64,000 nt of DNA from Bibersteinia trehalosi (GTDB taxonomy: Bacteria > Pseudomonadota > Gammaproteobacteria > Enterobacterales > Pasteurellaceae), in NCBI RefSeq assembly GCF_004346205.1, contig NZ_SMAM01000007.1, positions 32,453 through 96,452 on the forward strand. Direction: 5' to 3'. The translations under genes and the position numbers were made by a program. The notes beneath the pieces were generated by a model. It searched no databases, had not been told where the DNA came from, and saw only the letters and a program-made list of their open reading frames with translations. Of the stretch, positions 8,635 to 19,137 are shown piece by piece; positions within the stretch are counted from its first letter, which is position 1, and every line of letters starts with the position of its first letter.

Positions 8635-10665
8635 ATGACTAATCCACTTTTACACGTAACTGGCTTACCCAAATTCTCTGAAATTAAGCCAGAGCATATT
8701 CAACCTGCCGTTGAGCAGTTAATTCAAGAAAATCGTGAAATCATTGAGCAAGTTGCCCAAATTGAAAACCCAACTTGGGAGAATTTTTATCTGCCGCAAG
8801 TAATGGCAGGGGATAAACTCTCCCGTGCGTGGTCGCCTGTAGGGCATTTGAACTCGGTGAAAAATTCCCCGGAGTTACGTGAAGCTTATCAAGCGTGTTT
8901 ACCGTTGCTCTCTGAATTTGGCACTTGGGCAGGGCAACATCAAGGTTTATATCAAGGTTGGTTAAAACTCAAAAACAGCCCCGAGTTTGAAACTTATTCA
9001 ATCGCTCAGAAAAAAGCGGTAGAAAATAGCTTGCGTGATTTTGAGCTTTCAGGCATTGGCTTGCCCGCAGAGAAACAACAACGCTATGGCGAAATTGTCG
9101 CTCGCTTATCTGAATTAAGCTCGCAATTTTCTAATAATGTACTTGATGCCACAATGGGCTGGGAAATCATTGTAGAAAATGCGGATGAATTAAAAGGCTT
9201 GCCAGAATCCGCCTTAGAAGCAGCAAAAGCGAGTGCTGAAAGCAAAGAAAAATCAGGCTATCGTTTTACCCTTGAATTTCCAAGTTATCTGCCAGTAATG
9301 ACCTACTGCGAGAACCGTGAACTGCGTGAGAAAATGTATGCGGCATTTAATACTCGAGCGTCCGATCAGGGAGAAAATGCGGGTAAATGGGATAACTCAG
9401 CGAACATTGATGAAAAAATTAAACTGCGTTTAGAATTAGCAAATTTACTTGGCTTTGAAACTTATGCAGATTATTCCCTTGCCACTAAAATGGCGGAAAA
9501 TCCACAACAAGTGGTAGAGTTCTTAGAAGATTTGGCAAAACGTTCAAAAGCACAAGGTGAAAAAGAGTTTGCTGAACTCAAAGCTTTTGCCGAAAAAGAA
9601 TTTGGTGTGACTGAGCTAGCCCCTTGGGACATTGCGTTTTATAGCGAAAAACAAAAACAAGCGTTATATGCGATCAATGATGAAGAGCTTCGCCCTTATT
9701 TCCCTGAAAATCGTGTGTTAAGCGGTTTATTTGAGCTGATTAACCGCATTTTCGGTATGCGTGTGGAAGAGCAATTTGATGTGGACGTTTATCACCCTGA
9801 TGTGCGTTTTTTCCATATTTTTGACGAAACCGACCGCTTGCGTGGTTCATTCTATTTAGATTTATACGCTCGTGAGCATAAGCGTGGCGGTGCGTGGATG
9901 GACGATTGTATCAACCAAAAACGCCTTGCTGATGGTTCATTGCAAAAACCCGTGGCGTATTTAACCTGCAACTTTAATAAACCGATTGGCGACAAACCTG
10001 CGTTATTTACCCACGATGAAGTAACGACCCTTTTCCACGAATTTGGACACGGCATTCACCATATGCTTACTGAAATTGATGTGGGCGATGTTGCCGGCAT
10101 TAACGGTGTGCCTTGGGACGCAGTGGAATTACCAAGCCAATTCTTAGAAAACTGGTGCTGGGAAGAAGACGCATTAGCCTTTATTTCAGGGCATTATGAA
10201 ACGGGCGAACCTTTGCCAAAAGAAAAGCTCACCCAATTACTAAAAGCGAAAAACTTCCAAGCGGCAATGTTTGTCCTTCGTCAGCTACAATTCGGCTTGT
10301 TTGATTTCCGCCTACATATGGCAAAACCAAGTGAGGGCATTGTACTTGCAACCTTAAACAAGGTGCGTGATGAAGTGGCGGTTTTCCCTACGCCAGAATG
10401 GGTTCGCACCCCACACAGTTTCAGCCATATTTTCGCTGGGGGCTATGCAGCAGGCTATTATAGCTATTTATGGGCTGAGGTACTTTCCGCTGACGCTTAC
10501 TCTCGTTTTGAAGAAGAAGGGATCTTTAACCGTGAAGTGGGGCAATCTTTCCTTGATAACATTTTAACTCGTGGTGGTTCAGAAGAACCTATGGTCTTGT
10601 TTGAACGCTTCCGTGGACGTAAACCGACCTTAGATGCATTGTTAAGACATAAAGGTATTGCGTAA
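8635..10665 (+). CDS. prlC: Oligopeptidase A (M3 metallopeptidase)
   Basis: Cytoplasmic zinc oligopeptidase that degrades short peptides, including cleaved signal peptides. The zinc site is HEFGH (His468, Glu469, His472) in TLFHEFGHGIHHML. Length is 676 residues, against 680 in E. coli. The ATG at 8635 has AAGGAA upstream; an in-frame TTG at 8617 is rejected. It stands alone with its own terminator, divergent from adhE. Confidence 0.96.
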   Translation: MTNPLLHVTGLPKFSEIKPEHIQPAVEQLIQENREIIEQVAQIENPTWENFYLPQVMAGDKLSRAWSPVGHLNSVKNSPELREAYQACLPLLSEFGTWAGQHQGLYQGWLKLKNSPEFETYSIAQKKAVENSLRDFELSGIGLPAEKQQRYGEIVARLSELSSQFSNNVLDATMGWEIIVENADELKGLPESALEAAKASAESKEKSGYRFTLEFPSYLPVMTYCENRELREKMYAAFNTRASDQGENAGKWDNSANIDEKIKLRLELANLLGFETYADYSLATKMAENPQQVVEFLEDLAKRSKAQGEKEFAELKAFAEKEFGVTELAPWDIAFYSEKQKQALYAINDEELRPYFPENRVLSGLFELINRIFGMRVEEQFDVDVYHPDVRFFHIFDETDRLRGSFYLDLYAREHKRGGAWMDDCINQKRLADGSLQKPVAYLTCNFNKPIGDKPALFTHDEVTTLFHEFGHGIHHMLTEIDVGDVAGINGVPWDAVELPSQFLENWCWEEDALAFISGHYETGEPLPKEKLTQLLKAKNFQAAMFVLRQLQFGLFDFRLHMAKPSEGIVLATLNKVRDEVAVFPTPEWVRTPHSFSHIFAGGYAAGYYSYLWAEVLSADAYSRFEEEGIFNREVGQSFLDNILTRGGSEEPMVLFERFRGRKPTLDALLRHKGIA

Positions 10666-10676
10666 ATTTAAAATAA

Positions 10677-10708
10677 AATCTTCCTAATATCTTTAGGAAG
10701 ATTTTTTT
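10677..10708 (+). terminator. prlC intrinsic terminator
   Basis: An 11-base-pair stem (AATCTTCCTAA against TTAGGAAGATT) with a 5-base loop is followed by seven T. Confidence 0.9.
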
Positions 10709-10770
10709 ATTTTTTGTGATCTGCTTAAAACTTCTGAAAATTGATTTAACATCTGATTAACAAATCGGAT

Positions 10771-10776
10771 TATAAT
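10771..10776 (+). promoter_or_regulatory. Probable -10 box of sucCD promoter
   Basis: TATAAT lies 37 bases upstream of sucC. A TTAACA -35-like hexamer is present only at a long 19-base spacing. Confidence 0.45.
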
Positions 10777-10812
10777 GCCAACGTTTTTTGATACAGCAAC
10801 CAAGGGGATTGT

Positions 10813-11979
10813 ATGAATCTACATGAGTATCAAGCAAAGCAAGTCTTTGCGCAATATCAACTCCCTGTGAGTAAGGGAATTGCTTGCTTTTCTGCCGATG
10901 AAATCGAAAAAGCAATTGAAACCTTAGGCGGTGAAGCATGGGTAGTCAAATGCCAAGTTCATGCGGGTGGACGTGGAAAAGCAGGGGGAGTTAAGCTGGT
11001 AAACAGCGTAACAGAAGCTCAAGCTTTTGCCGAGCAGTGGCTGGGGAAACATTTGGTGACATTTCAGACTACCGCAGAAGGTCAGCCTGTTAGTGCGATT
11101 TATGTAGAAGAGCCAAGTGATATTGAACGAGAGCTGTATTTGAGCGCGGTGATTGATCGTTCATCGCAGAAAATTGTATTTATGGCATCAAGTGCCGGTG
11201 GTATGAATATTGAGGATGTTGCAGCTAAAACGCCAGAACTGATTTTTAAAGCAACCCTAGATCCATTAGTCGGTGCAATGCCTTACCAAGGTAGAGAGCT
11301 TGCTTTTAAGCTTGGATTAAGTGGTGATCAAATTAAACAGTTTGTTCATCTTTTCACACAGCTTGGTAAGCTATTTGTAGAAAAAGATCTTGCACTTTTA
11401 GAGATTAATCCACTTGTGGTGACTAAAGCTGGTAATTTGCTTTGCTTAGATGCCAAAATGATTGTTGATGGTAATGCATTGTATCGTCAGCCAGAATTAG
11501 CGGCAATGAATGATCCAAGCCAAACTGATGCTCGCGAAGCGCTTGCAGAGAGTTTTCAGCTGAATTATGTTGCATTGGAAGGAAATATTGGTTGTATGGT
11601 CAATGGCGCAGGGCTAGCAATGGGAACAATGGATATTGTTAAATTGCATGGAGGGCAGCCTGCTAACTTCCTTGATGTAGGGGGAGGCGCAACTAAAGAG
11701 CGTGTTGCTGAGGCCTTTAAGATTATTCTTTCCGATAAAGCAGTCAAAGCGATTTTAGTGAATATTTTTGGTGGTATTGTGCGCTGCGATTTAATTGCCG
11801 AAGGCGTGATAGCTGCGGTAAATGAAGTAGGAGTGGAGGTGCCGGTCATTGTACGCTTAGAAGGTAATAATGCACCACTTGGACGAGAAATTTTAGCCCA
11901 AAGTGGTTTAAATATTATCGCAGCGGAAAGTTTAACGGATGCAGCCGTATTCGCAGTAAAAGCAGCGGAGGGCAAATAA
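10813..11979 (+). CDS. sucC: Succinyl-CoA synthetase beta subunit
   Basis: ADP-forming ligase subunit that interconverts succinyl-CoA and succinate with nucleotide phosphorylation. The ATP-grasp N-terminus ([31 protein letters not shown]) and the C-terminal [18 protein letters not shown] and LDVGGGA motifs are intact. The 388 residues match E. coli (388). AAGGGG precedes the ATG. sucD follows after one base, so the two are co-transcribed. No sucAB is present upstream; the reversible ligase can also run in the branched anaerobic route. Confidence 0.97.
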   Translation: MNLHEYQAKQVFAQYQLPVSKGIACFSADEIEKAIETLGGEAWVVKCQVHAGGRGKAGGVKLVNSVTEAQAFAEQWLGKHLVTFQTTAEGQPVSAIYVEEPSDIERELYLSAVIDRSSQKIVFMASSAGGMNIEDVAAKTPELIFKATLDPLVGAMPYQGRELAFKLGLSGDQIKQFVHLFTQLGKLFVEKDLALLEINPLVVTKAGNLLCLDAKMIVDGNALYRQPELAAMNDPSQTDAREALAESFQLNYVALEGNIGCMVNGAGLAMGTMDIVKLHGGQPANFLDVGGGATKERVAEAFKIILSDKAVKAILVNIFGGIVRCDLIAEGVIAAVNEVGVEVPVIVRLEGNNAPLGREILAQSGLNIIAAESLTDAAVFAVKAAEGK

Positions 11980-11980
11980 A

Positions 11981-12850
11981 ATGTCAATTTTAATTAATAA
12001 AGATACCAAAGTGATTTGCCAAGGTTTCACTGGCGGGCAAGGGACTTTCCATTCGGAACAAGCTCTCGCTTATGGCACGCAGTTAGTTGGTGGTATTTCA
12101 CCGAATAAAGGCGGAACAACACATTTAGGACTTCCTGTATTTAACACCGTAAAAGAAGCCGTTGAAGCTACTGGCGCAACTGCAACAGTGATTTATGTTC
12201 CTGCCGCTGGATGTAAAGATGCTATCTTAGAAGCTATTGATGCTGGAATCCAATTAGTCGTCTGTATTACAGAAGGCATTCCTACGCTTGATATGCTGGA
12301 AGTAAAACAACGCTTGAATCAAACTGGTGTGCGTATGATTGGGCCAAATTGCCCAGGGATTATTACACCAGATGAGTGCAAAATCGGTATTATGCCTGGA
12401 CATATTCATAAAAAAGGTAAAATAGGTATTGTGTCGCGTTCGGGGACATTAACCTATGAAGCGGTAAAACAGACGACGGATTATGGCTTTGGACAATCAA
12501 CCTGTGTGGGTATTGGTGGAGATCCTATTCCGGGATCTAGCTTTATTGATATCCTGAAATTATTCCAAGATGATCCTGAAACCGAAGCAATAGTGATGAT
12601 TGGTGAAATTGGTGGTTCTGCCGAAGAAGAAGCAGCTGCTTTTATTAAAGCTAATGTAACTAAACCCGTCGTGAGTTATATTGCAGGTGTCACTGCCCCA
12701 AAAGGTAAGCGAATGGGGCATGCAGGAGCGATTATCAGTGGTGGAAAAGGCACGGCAGCGGAAAAATTTGCTGCGCTTGAAGCTGCCGGTGTAACCACGG
12801 TGAGAAGCCTAGCAGATATTAGCGAAGCACTACAGAAAGTATTAAAATAA
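11981..12850 (+). CDS. sucD: Succinyl-CoA synthetase alpha subunit
   Basis: Carries the CoA site and the phosphorylated histidine. The N-terminal Rossmann motif [10 protein letters not shown], the GPNCPGII segment and the active-site His247 in [11 protein letters not shown] are all present. Length is 289 residues, the usual size. It follows sucC by one base and ends at a strong terminator. Confidence 0.97.
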   Translation: MSILINKDTKVICQGFTGGQGTFHSEQALAYGTQLVGGISPNKGGTTHLGLPVFNTVKEAVEATGATATVIYVPAAGCKDAILEAIDAGIQLVVCITEGIPTLDMLEVKQRLNQTGVRMIGPNCPGIITPDECKIGIMPGHIHKKGKIGIVSRSGTLTYEAVKQTTDYGFGQSTCVGIGGDPIPGSSFIDILKLFQDDPETEAIVMIGEIGGSAEEEAAAFIKANVTKPVVSYIAGVTAPKGKRMGHAGAIISGGKGTAAEKFAALEAAGVTTVRSLADISEALQKVLK

Positions 12851-12867
12851 TCCAAACTTTAACTTTT

Positions 12868-12897
12868 TCAGCCCTTAGTTTTAAGGGCTGATTTTTA
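12868..12897 (+). terminator. sucCD intrinsic terminator
   Basis: TCAGCCCTTA, loop GTTT, TAAGGGCTGA (10-base-pair stem) followed by TTTTTAT, just before the glycosyltransferase gene. Confidence 0.9.
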
Positions 12898-12912
12898 TCT
12901 TAAAGACTTAAT

Positions 12913-13866
12913 ATGCATCAACCTATCATTAGCCTGATTGTACCTGTTTACAATGTAGAGTGTTATCTTAACCGCTGCCTACTTTCCTTGAGTGGACTCA
13001 ATCTTGAATATGAAATAATTATTGTCAACGATGGCTCAACTGATAGCAGCTTAGCTGTGGCGGAGGCCTTTCAACAACGTTTTTCAGATAAAATGGTGCG
13101 CATTGTTTCTCAAACAAACCAAGGGTTATCACAGGCAAGAAATCTTGGTTTATCGCTAGCTAAGGGGCAGTATGTTGCATTCATTGATAGTGATGACTTT
13201 GTTGATCCTGTTAATTTTTCGATGTTTATTCGGCAAGCTGTAGCGGATAGCTTAGATATTGCTATTGGCAAATTTACCTACTTTGGTACGGGTGAACAAC
13301 AGGGCCAAGGCACAATGCATGAGGCTTTTTTTCAGCGTAATGTCGTTGCGGGGATTGAGGCATTCGATTTTTTACGCGTCGAGGTATGGATAAAAGTCTT
13401 CCGGCGCGCTTTTCTTATTGATAATGCTATCTCATTTATTCCTGGGCTACTCTTTGAAGATGAAGTATTTCATATTCATACGATGTTACTTGCCCAACGT
13501 ATCAGATACTTCGATCTCCCTTTTTACTTTTATTTTCAACGCGAAAGTAGTATTACTAAATCAACAGCTAAAATTGTGCGTTATCAGCACTATTATCGTA
13601 TTGCATTAGAAATTTTTGCACTAAGAGATTTAGTTGATAAACAGGCTACTAAATCGCTAGTTTGTCGCCGTGCTTGGCTGTATTTATTAGAATCATTGCC
13701 GCATATTTATCAGCACGATGTGCAAGAATTTGAGATAAAACGTCGCCAAGCAACAGAATTGCTGGTGGCATTATCCTCTATTGAGGAACTTTCTGCCGAA
13801 GATAAACGCATTATAGCGCTGCTTTTATCACAACAAGCACTGCACTTTACATCCCGAAAAGAATAA
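12913..13866 (+). CDS. Family 2 glycosyltransferase
   Basis: The GT-A fold nucleotide-sugar site is clear: ISLIVPVYNVECYL at the start, VNDGSTDSS, NQGLSQARNLGL and the DSDD metal motif in YVAFIDSDDFVDP. No membrane segment or signal peptide is seen, so it is a cytoplasmic transferase, probably for lipooligosaccharide or another surface glycan. Donor and acceptor cannot be read from sequence. Length is 317 residues. It sits alone between sucCD and pheA; galE, which would supply UDP-galactose, lies 2 kb downstream but is not in the same operon. Confidence 0.85.
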   Translation: MHQPIISLIVPVYNVECYLNRCLLSLSGLNLEYEIIIVNDGSTDSSLAVAEAFQQRFSDKMVRIVSQTNQGLSQARNLGLSLAKGQYVAFIDSDDFVDPVNFSMFIRQAVADSLDIAIGKFTYFGTGEQQGQGTMHEAFFQRNVVAGIEAFDFLRVEVWIKVFRRAFLIDNAISFIPGLLFEDEVFHIHTMLLAQRIRYFDLPFYFYFQRESSITKSTAKIVRYQHYYRIALEIFALRDLVDKQATKSLVCRRAWLYLLESLPHIYQHDVQEFEIKRRQATELLVALSSIEELSAEDKRIIALLLSQQALHFTSRKE

Positions 13867-13950
13867 GGCTTGCCAAGAGTGTAAAAAGACGTTCTAATTA
13901 TTCTACTCGGAGCATATTATGCTCTCATCCAAATAATGTTATAAATGAGG

Positions 13951-14009
13951 CAAGCGGTTAGATTGGTCAAATTTTTTTGCAAAAAAGATAAAATTTTTGA
14001 CCGCTTGTT
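13951..14009. repeat. Inverted uptake-sequence pair before pheA
   Basis: CAAGCGGTT (13951) and GACCGCTTGTTA (to 14009) are inverted around T-rich sequence. They form the end of the glycosyltransferase unit and lie 13 bases before the pheA start, so they may overlap the pheA 5' leader. No Phe-rich leader peptide was seen here. Confidence 0.65.
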
Positions 14010-14021
14010 ATAGGAAAAAAA

Positions 14022-15179
14022 ATGTCTCTTGATTTATCCGAAATTCGCCAGCGTATCACAGATGTAGATCGTCATTTATTAAAACTCCTTTCAGAGCGTC
14101 ATCGTCTCGCATTTGATGTTGTACGTAGTAAAGAAATTACCCAAAAGCCATTACGTGATGTAGAACGTGAAAAACAGTTATTACAAGAGTTAGTGAGTTT
14201 TGCCGAGTCTGAAAATTATCAGTTAGATGCCGATTACATTACGCAAATTTTCCAACGTATCATTGAAGATTCTGTGCGTACTCAGCAAAATTACCTGCAA
14301 GATAAACTGAATGCTCAAAGAGAACAGAGCATTGCGGTGGCTTTTTTAGGCGTGCGTGGTTCTTACTCTCATCTTGCTTCTCGTCAATTTGCCAAACATT
14401 ATCCAAATCCGTTGATTGAGTTAAATTGTGATTCTTTTGATGCGGTATTTGAAAAAGTCATGCGTGGTGAAGCCGATTATGGTGTGTTGCCATTGGAAAA
14501 TACAACGTCAGGTTCAATTAATGAAGTATATGATTTGTTACAACATACCGAACTTGCTATTGTCGGCGAATTAGCGTACCCGATTAAACACTGCTTACTG
14601 GCAGCAGAACCAGTCGAATTAAGTCAAATTGATACGATTTATACGCATCCACAGCCTGCACAGCAATGTAGTCAATTCTTGCAAGGTTTGGATAAAGTCC
14701 ATATCAAATACTGTGAAAGTAGTTCCCACGCTTTGCAGATGGTGGCACGTTTAAATAAACCGAATTGCGCGGCGATTGGTAATGAAGATGGTGGTAAGCT
14801 CTACGGCTTAGAGATGATCGAAACAGCGATTGCCAACCAAAAAAATAATATCACTCGTTTTATTGTTGTGGCTCGAGAGCCGGTAAAAGTTTCACCACAA
14901 GTGCAAACGAAAACGCTTTTAATGATGACAACAACCCAACAGGCAGGGGCATTAGTTGATGCGCTATTGGTATTTAAACAACATGATATTCGCATGGTAA
15001 AACTGGAGTCTCGTCCGATTTATAACAAACCTTGGGAAGAGATGTTCTATGTCGAATTAGAAGCAAATATTCATGCTGAAAATACCCAAAAAGCGTTACA
15101 AGAACTGGAACAGGTCACCAGTTTCTTAAAAGTGCTAGGCTGTTATCCCAGTGAAATTATTGAACCCGTGAAGTTATAA
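14022..15179 (+). CDS. pheA: P-protein: chorismate mutase/prephenate dehydratase
   Basis: Bifunctional enzyme leading from chorismate to phenylpyruvate for phenylalanine synthesis. Residues 1 to about 95 are the AroQ mutase ([20 protein letters not shown]). About 105-285 is the dehydratase ([40 protein letters not shown]). The C-terminal ACT domain carries the Phe-binding ESRP motif ([19 protein letters not shown]), so feedback inhibition by Phe is expected. Length is 385 residues, like E. coli PheA (386). It ends at a terminator. Confidence 0.97.
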   Translation: MSLDLSEIRQRITDVDRHLLKLLSERHRLAFDVVRSKEITQKPLRDVEREKQLLQELVSFAESENYQLDADYITQIFQRIIEDSVRTQQNYLQDKLNAQREQSIAVAFLGVRGSYSHLASRQFAKHYPNPLIELNCDSFDAVFEKVMRGEADYGVLPLENTTSGSINEVYDLLQHTELAIVGELAYPIKHCLLAAEPVELSQIDTIYTHPQPAQQCSQFLQGLDKVHIKYCESSSHALQMVARLNKPNCAAIGNEDGGKLYGLEMIETAIANQKNNITRFIVVAREPVKVSPQVQTKTLLMMTTTQQAGALVDALLVFKQHDIRMVKLESRPIYNKPWEEMFYVELEANIHAENTQKALQELEQVTSFLKVLGCYPSEIIEPVKL

Positions 15180-15217
15180 GTGTTGACTCCAGTGCAGAAC
15201 GCAATGCTTGCATCTGA

Positions 15218-15248
15218 GGGCGTATGTCGTACGCCCTATCGTTTTTTT
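15218..15248 (+). terminator. pheA intrinsic terminator
   Basis: GGGCGTA, loop TGTCG, TACGCCC followed by ATCG and seven T. It closes pheA just ahead of rluE. Confidence 0.88.
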
Positions 15249-15264
15249 CTATTCTATTTTTAAA

Positions 15265-15909
15265 ATGACATTCTCATTTCGCCCTAAACTAACATATTCT
15301 CGTCCGAAAAAGCCTAAACTTTCTTTCGAGCAAACCATTCTTGTTCTATTCAATAAACCTTACGATGTGCTTACGCAGTTCAGTGATGATCAAAATCGTC
15401 AAACGTTAAAAGCGTTTATCAGTATTCCTCATATCTACCCCGTTGGGCGATTAGATCGAGATAGTGAAGGGTTATTGCTTTTAACCAATAACGGTGAAAT
15501 TCAGCATCGCCTAGCCAACCCTAAATTTGAGAAAGAAAAAACTTACTGGGTACAGGTGGAAGGAATTCCTACAGAAGTCGATCTAGATAAATTACGTAGA
15601 GGGGTTGAACTAAAAGATGGGCTGACTAAGCCGGCTAAAGTGCGTCAAATTGAGGCTCCGGCATTTAGTTGGGCAAGTGCACCAAAAATTCGAGAACGTA
15701 AAACGATTCCTACTAGCTGGCTCGAGCTGAAAATAAGTGAAGGTAAAAATCGCCAAGTGCGGCGAATGACTGCACATATTGGTTTTCCGACACTGCGTTT
15801 AATCCGAGTTGGTATCGGTAAATTTAAACTGGGAAATTTGGATGCGGGACAGTATCGGATACTAACTGAGAGGGAAAAATCACAATTATTTAAGCAACTT
15901 GGTTTATAA
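15265..15909 (+). CDS. rluE: 23S rRNA pseudouridine(2457) synthase
   Basis: RsuA/RluB/E/F-family pseudouridine synthase. The catalytic aspartate is Asp64 in [26 protein letters not shown] and the [13 protein letters not shown] segment are family hallmarks. The ATG at 15265 is preferred over an in-frame TTG at 15208, which lies inside the pheA terminator. Length is 214 residues. There is no N-terminal S4 domain, as in RluE, which distinguishes it from RluB and RluF. Target site is inferred from family membership. Confidence 0.9.
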   Translation: MTFSFRPKLTYSRPKKPKLSFEQTILVLFNKPYDVLTQFSDDQNRQTLKAFISIPHIYPVGRLDRDSEGLLLLTNNGEIQHRLANPKFEKEKTYWVQVEGIPTEVDLDKLRRGVELKDGLTKPAKVRQIEAPAFSWASAPKIRERKTIPTSWLELKISEGKNRQVRRMTAHIGFPTLRLIRVGIGKFKLGNLDAGQYRILTEREKSQLFKQLGL

Positions 15910-15987
15910 ACAAGCGGTCAATTTCTGCGGATTTTTTACCAAGAACAGGGTAAACTATAGCTATCTTTTAACTGAGAGGAAAATCAA

Positions 15988-17004
15988 ATGGCAGTATTAG
16001 TGACAGGTGGGGCAGGTTATATCGGCTCACATACCGTTGTAGAATTATTAAAACAGAACCGTGAGATTGTGGTGTTGGATAATCTGTGTAATTCTTCAAA
16101 AGAATCACTTAATCGTGTTAAACAAATCACAGGTAAAAGTGTGAAATTTTATCAAGGCGATATTTTAGATCGTGAAATTTTGCGTCAAATTTTTGCGGAA
16201 AATCCGATTGAATCGGTTATTCATTTTGCGGGTTTAAAAGCGGTGGGTGAAAGTGTCGCAAAACCGCTTTGGTATTATCAAAATAATGTGACAGGCTCTA
16301 TTACGCTGGTTGAAGAGATGTTAAATGCAGGGGTGAATACCATTGTATTTAGTTCGTCAGCAACCGTATATGGCGATCCGCAAGAGATTCCAATCACCGA
16401 AAATTGCCCAGTGGGTGGCACAACCAACCCTTACGGCACATCAAAATATATGGTGGAACGCATTTTAGAAGATACCACCAAAGCTTTTCCGCAATTTAGT
16501 GCAGTGATACTGCGTTATTTTAATCCAGTTGGCGCACACGAGAGCGGTTTAATTGGTGAAGATCCGAATGGGATTCCAAATAATTTAATGCCGTTTATTA
16601 GCCAAGTAGCAGTAGGTAAACGCTCAGAATTATCAGTATTTGGTAGTGACTACGACACCCATGATGGCACAGGCGTACGTGATTATATTCACGTCGTGGA
16701 TTTAGCCATTGGGCATTTGAAGGCCTTAGAAAAACATCAAAATGATGCCGGTTTTCATGTTTACAATCTTGGCACTGGGATGGGGTATTCCGTATTGGAT
16801 ATGGTCAAAGCTTTTGAACAAGCCAATGGTATTCAAGTGCCGTATAAATTAGTGGAACGTCGTCCAGGTGATATTGCTACTTGCTATTCTAATCCACAAA
16901 AAGCGTTGGAACAGCTCGGTTGGAAAACTGAACGTGGTTTAGAGCAAATGATGAAAGAGACATGGAACTGGCAAAAAAATAATCCAAATGGTTATCAGGG
17001 GTAG
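15988..17004 (+). CDS. galE: UDP-glucose 4-epimerase
   Basis: Interconverts UDP-glucose and UDP-galactose for surface glycan and galactose metabolism. NAD-binding GGAGYIG (residues 7-13), catalytic FSSSATVYG with Ser124, and YxxxK (Tyr149, Lys153) are all in place. The 338 residues match E. coli GalE. GAGAGGA precedes the ATG. An uptake core (ACAAGCGGTCA at 15909) lies in the gap before it. ampG follows after 3 bases, so they likely share a transcript. No other gal genes are nearby. Confidence 0.97.
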   Translation: MAVLVTGGAGYIGSHTVVELLKQNREIVVLDNLCNSSKESLNRVKQITGKSVKFYQGDILDREILRQIFAENPIESVIHFAGLKAVGESVAKPLWYYQNNVTGSITLVEEMLNAGVNTIVFSSSATVYGDPQEIPITENCPVGGTTNPYGTSKYMVERILEDTTKAFPQFSAVILRYFNPVGAHESGLIGEDPNGIPNNLMPFISQVAVGKRSELSVFGSDYDTHDGTGVRDYIHVVDLAIGHLKALEKHQNDAGFHVYNLGTGMGYSVLDMVKAFEQANGIQVPYKLVERRPGDIATCYSNPQKALEQLGWKTERGLEQMMKETWNWQKNNPNGYQG

Positions 17005-17007
17005 ACT

Positions 17008-18282
17008 ATGGAACAAGTGAAGCCCTCGCTTTGGCAACAGATTTTTAGCCGTAATATGATGCTTTGTATTTTTACGGGCTTCACTTCTGGTTTGCCACTT
17101 TATGTACTATTTCAGCTTGTGCCTGCATGGTTGCGTTCAAGTGAGGTAGATTTAAAAACCATCGGCTTTATGACTTTAGTCGGTTTTCCTTATGGTTGGA
17201 AATTTATTGTTGCCCCTTTGCTTGACCGCTATTATCCCAATGTTCTAGGTCGTCGTCGTAGCTGGATGTTTATGACTCAAATTGTGCTACTAGGTTTGCT
17301 GGCACTGCTTGGACAATTTAATCCAGTATTAGATATTAAAATGATTGCCGCAATAGCGACCGCGGTGGCAGTTGTTTCGGCAGTGCAGGATATTGCGGTG
17401 GACGCTTATCGCCGTGAGATTTTAAGCGATGCGGAACTTGGCTTAGGTAACTCCATTCACGTGAATGCCTATCGTATTGCAGGATTAGTGCCAGGGGGAT
17501 TATCGCTTATTCTTGCCGATAGTTTGCCGTGGGATAGCGTATTTTTGATTACAGCTTTATTTATGCTACCGGGCTTGGTGATGTCGCTCTTTTTAAGTAC
17601 AGAGCCCAACGTGCCAGAAATTGATCGTTCACAACCCTTTTATCGCACTTTTACTTTACCGTTTAAAGAGTTTTTTGAACGTAAAGGTATTGCTAGTGGC
17701 GTGGGGCTGATTCTATTTATCTTTCTGTATAAATTTGGCGATTCGCTTGCTACCTCGTTACAGACCGCTTTCATTTTAGATATGGGATTTACGATGACCC
17801 ATATTGGGACAGTGGTAAAAATTAACTCATTATGGGCTTCAATTATTTCAGGTATGATTGGAGGAGTAATGATGATTAAATTAGGTATAAATCGCTCACT
17901 CTGGCTGTTTGGTGCGGTTCAACTTGGTACGATTCTCTGTTTTGCGTGGATGGCAAGCTACGGTAAATTTGAAACCATCGGCGCCTATGAACACTTTATG
18001 CTGAGTGTCGTGATTATTGCGGAATATATTGGCGTCGGTCTAGGAACAGCAGCATTTGTTGCTTTTATGGCAAAGGAAACAAACCCGCTTTACACGGCAA
18101 CACAGCTTGCTATTTTTACCAGCCTTGCGGCAATTCCAAGTAAAGTCTTTGGCGCATTTTCAGGTGTATTGGTGGAAAACTACGGCTATTACATGTTTTT
18201 CTGGATCTGCTTTTTTGTCGGCATTCCAGGAATGCTCATGTTATGCAAAGTTGCCCCTTGGAATGAGAAGCTTACTAACTAA
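17008..18282 (+). CDS. ampG: AmpG-type muropeptide permease (MFS)
   Basis: Inner-membrane importer of GlcNAc-anhydro-MurNAc peptides for cell-wall recycling. FTSGLPLYVLFQLVPAWLRSSEVDL, GFPYGWKFIVAPLLDRY and QDIAVDAYRREIL are strong AmpG signatures, with about 12 hydrophobic segments over 424 residues. It starts 3 bases after galE. It may influence beta-lactam response in organisms with an inducible AmpC, but no ampC/ampR is in this window. Confidence 0.9.
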   Translation: MEQVKPSLWQQIFSRNMMLCIFTGFTSGLPLYVLFQLVPAWLRSSEVDLKTIGFMTLVGFPYGWKFIVAPLLDRYYPNVLGRRRSWMFMTQIVLLGLLALLGQFNPVLDIKMIAAIATAVAVVSAVQDIAVDAYRREILSDAELGLGNSIHVNAYRIAGLVPGGLSLILADSLPWDSVFLITALFMLPGLVMSLFLSTEPNVPEIDRSQPFYRTFTLPFKEFFERKGIASGVGLILFIFLYKFGDSLATSLQTAFILDMGFTMTHIGTVVKINSLWASIISGMIGGVMMIKLGINRSLWLFGAVQLGTILCFAWMASYGKFETIGAYEHFMLSVVIIAEYIGVGLGTAAFVAFMAKETNPLYTATQLAIFTSLAAIPSKVFGAFSGVLVENYGYYMFFWICFFVGIPGMLMLCKVAPWNEKLTN

Positions 18283-18304
18283 GTAAGTAGCCTGATTTAT
18301 CATT

Positions 18305-18335
18305 GGGCTGGCTTCAATGAGTTTGCAGCCAGCCC
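18305..18335. terminator. Hairpin after ampG
   Basis: GGGCTGGC and GCCAGCCC form a perfect 8-base-pair stem with a 15-base loop between convergent ampG and the siderophore ATPase gene. The downstream T-run is poor, so intrinsic termination is only probable. Confidence 0.55.
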
Positions 18336-18378
18336 TATAAATATGAGGAATATAGGGCGGTTGATTTTTTCCTTTAGG

Positions 18379-19137
18379 CTAAATATGATGTATTACAAGC
18401 GGTGTGGCTTGGTGCTCTAGTACTTCTGCCTCCAAATTGAAGATCTCTTTCAGCATTTTGGGCGTAATAATTTCCCCTGCGCAGCCGACTTTTATAATCT
18501 CACCATTTTTCATTGCCACAATAGTATCCGCATAGGCAGCTGCCATATTGATATCATGCACAACCATCACAGTTGTGAGGTGCAATTCATCTGTTAATTT
18601 ACGCAGTAAACGCATTAATTCACGAGCATGAAACATATCTAAATTATTGAGCGGCTCATCAAGCAAGATATGCTGAGTTTGTTGGCAAAAAGTCATGGCG
18701 ATTAGGGCCCGTTGGCGTTGCCCTCCAGAAAGCTCACTTAAAAAACGATCAGCAAACGTACTTAATTCGAAACGTTCTAACGCTTGTTTTACTATGGCTT
18801 TATCTTCATCACATATTCTGCCTTGGTGGTGAGGATAGCGTCCAAACATCAATAAATCTTGTACCGTGATGCGGCTATGAATATGGTTATCTTGGGTCAA
18901 AATTGCGAGATTCTTCGCGATAGTACGCGAAGGCGTTTGACTAATATTAAATTCATCAAGCCAGATTTGTCCTTGTTGCAAGGGTTGCAAGCGTGCCATT
19001 AAGGAAAGTAAGGTTGATTTTCCTGCACCATTTGCCCCAATTAATGCGGTAATCCCGCCATTTTCGATATTTAAATTAATATTATTTAAAATCGTTGTCT
19101 GTCCAATTTTATGGCAGACATTCTGAATTTTGATCAT
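18379..19137 (-). CDS. Iron-siderophore ABC transporter ATPase
   Basis: FepC/FhuC-type ATPase energising ferric-siderophore uptake. Walker A GANGAGKST (about residues 34-42), signature LSGGQRQR and Walker B HILLDEP are intact; length 252. It overlaps the upstream permease by 4 bases (ATGA), the last gene of a four-gene operon. The closest named relatives by architecture are the CeuBCDE / FatBCD / YclNOPQ systems for catecholate-type siderophores. The actual siderophore cannot be told from sequence. Confidence 0.88.
   Translation of the reverse strand: MIKIQNVCHKIGQTTILNNINLNIENGGITALIGANGAGKSTLLSLMARLQPLQQGQIWLDEFNISQTPSRTIAKNLAILTQDNHIHSRITVQDLLMFGRYPHHQGRICDEDKAIVKQALERFELSTFADRFLSELSGGQRQRALIAMTFCQQTQHILLDEPLNNLDMFHARELMRLLRKLTDELHLTTVMVVHDINMAAAYADTIVAMKNGEIIKVGCAGEIITPKMLKEIFNLEAEVLEHQATPLVIHHI

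Noticed and set aside
13867..14021. Possible Phe attenuator before pheA
   Set aside because: No short ORF rich in Phe codons; the hairpin potential comes from inverted uptake sequences.
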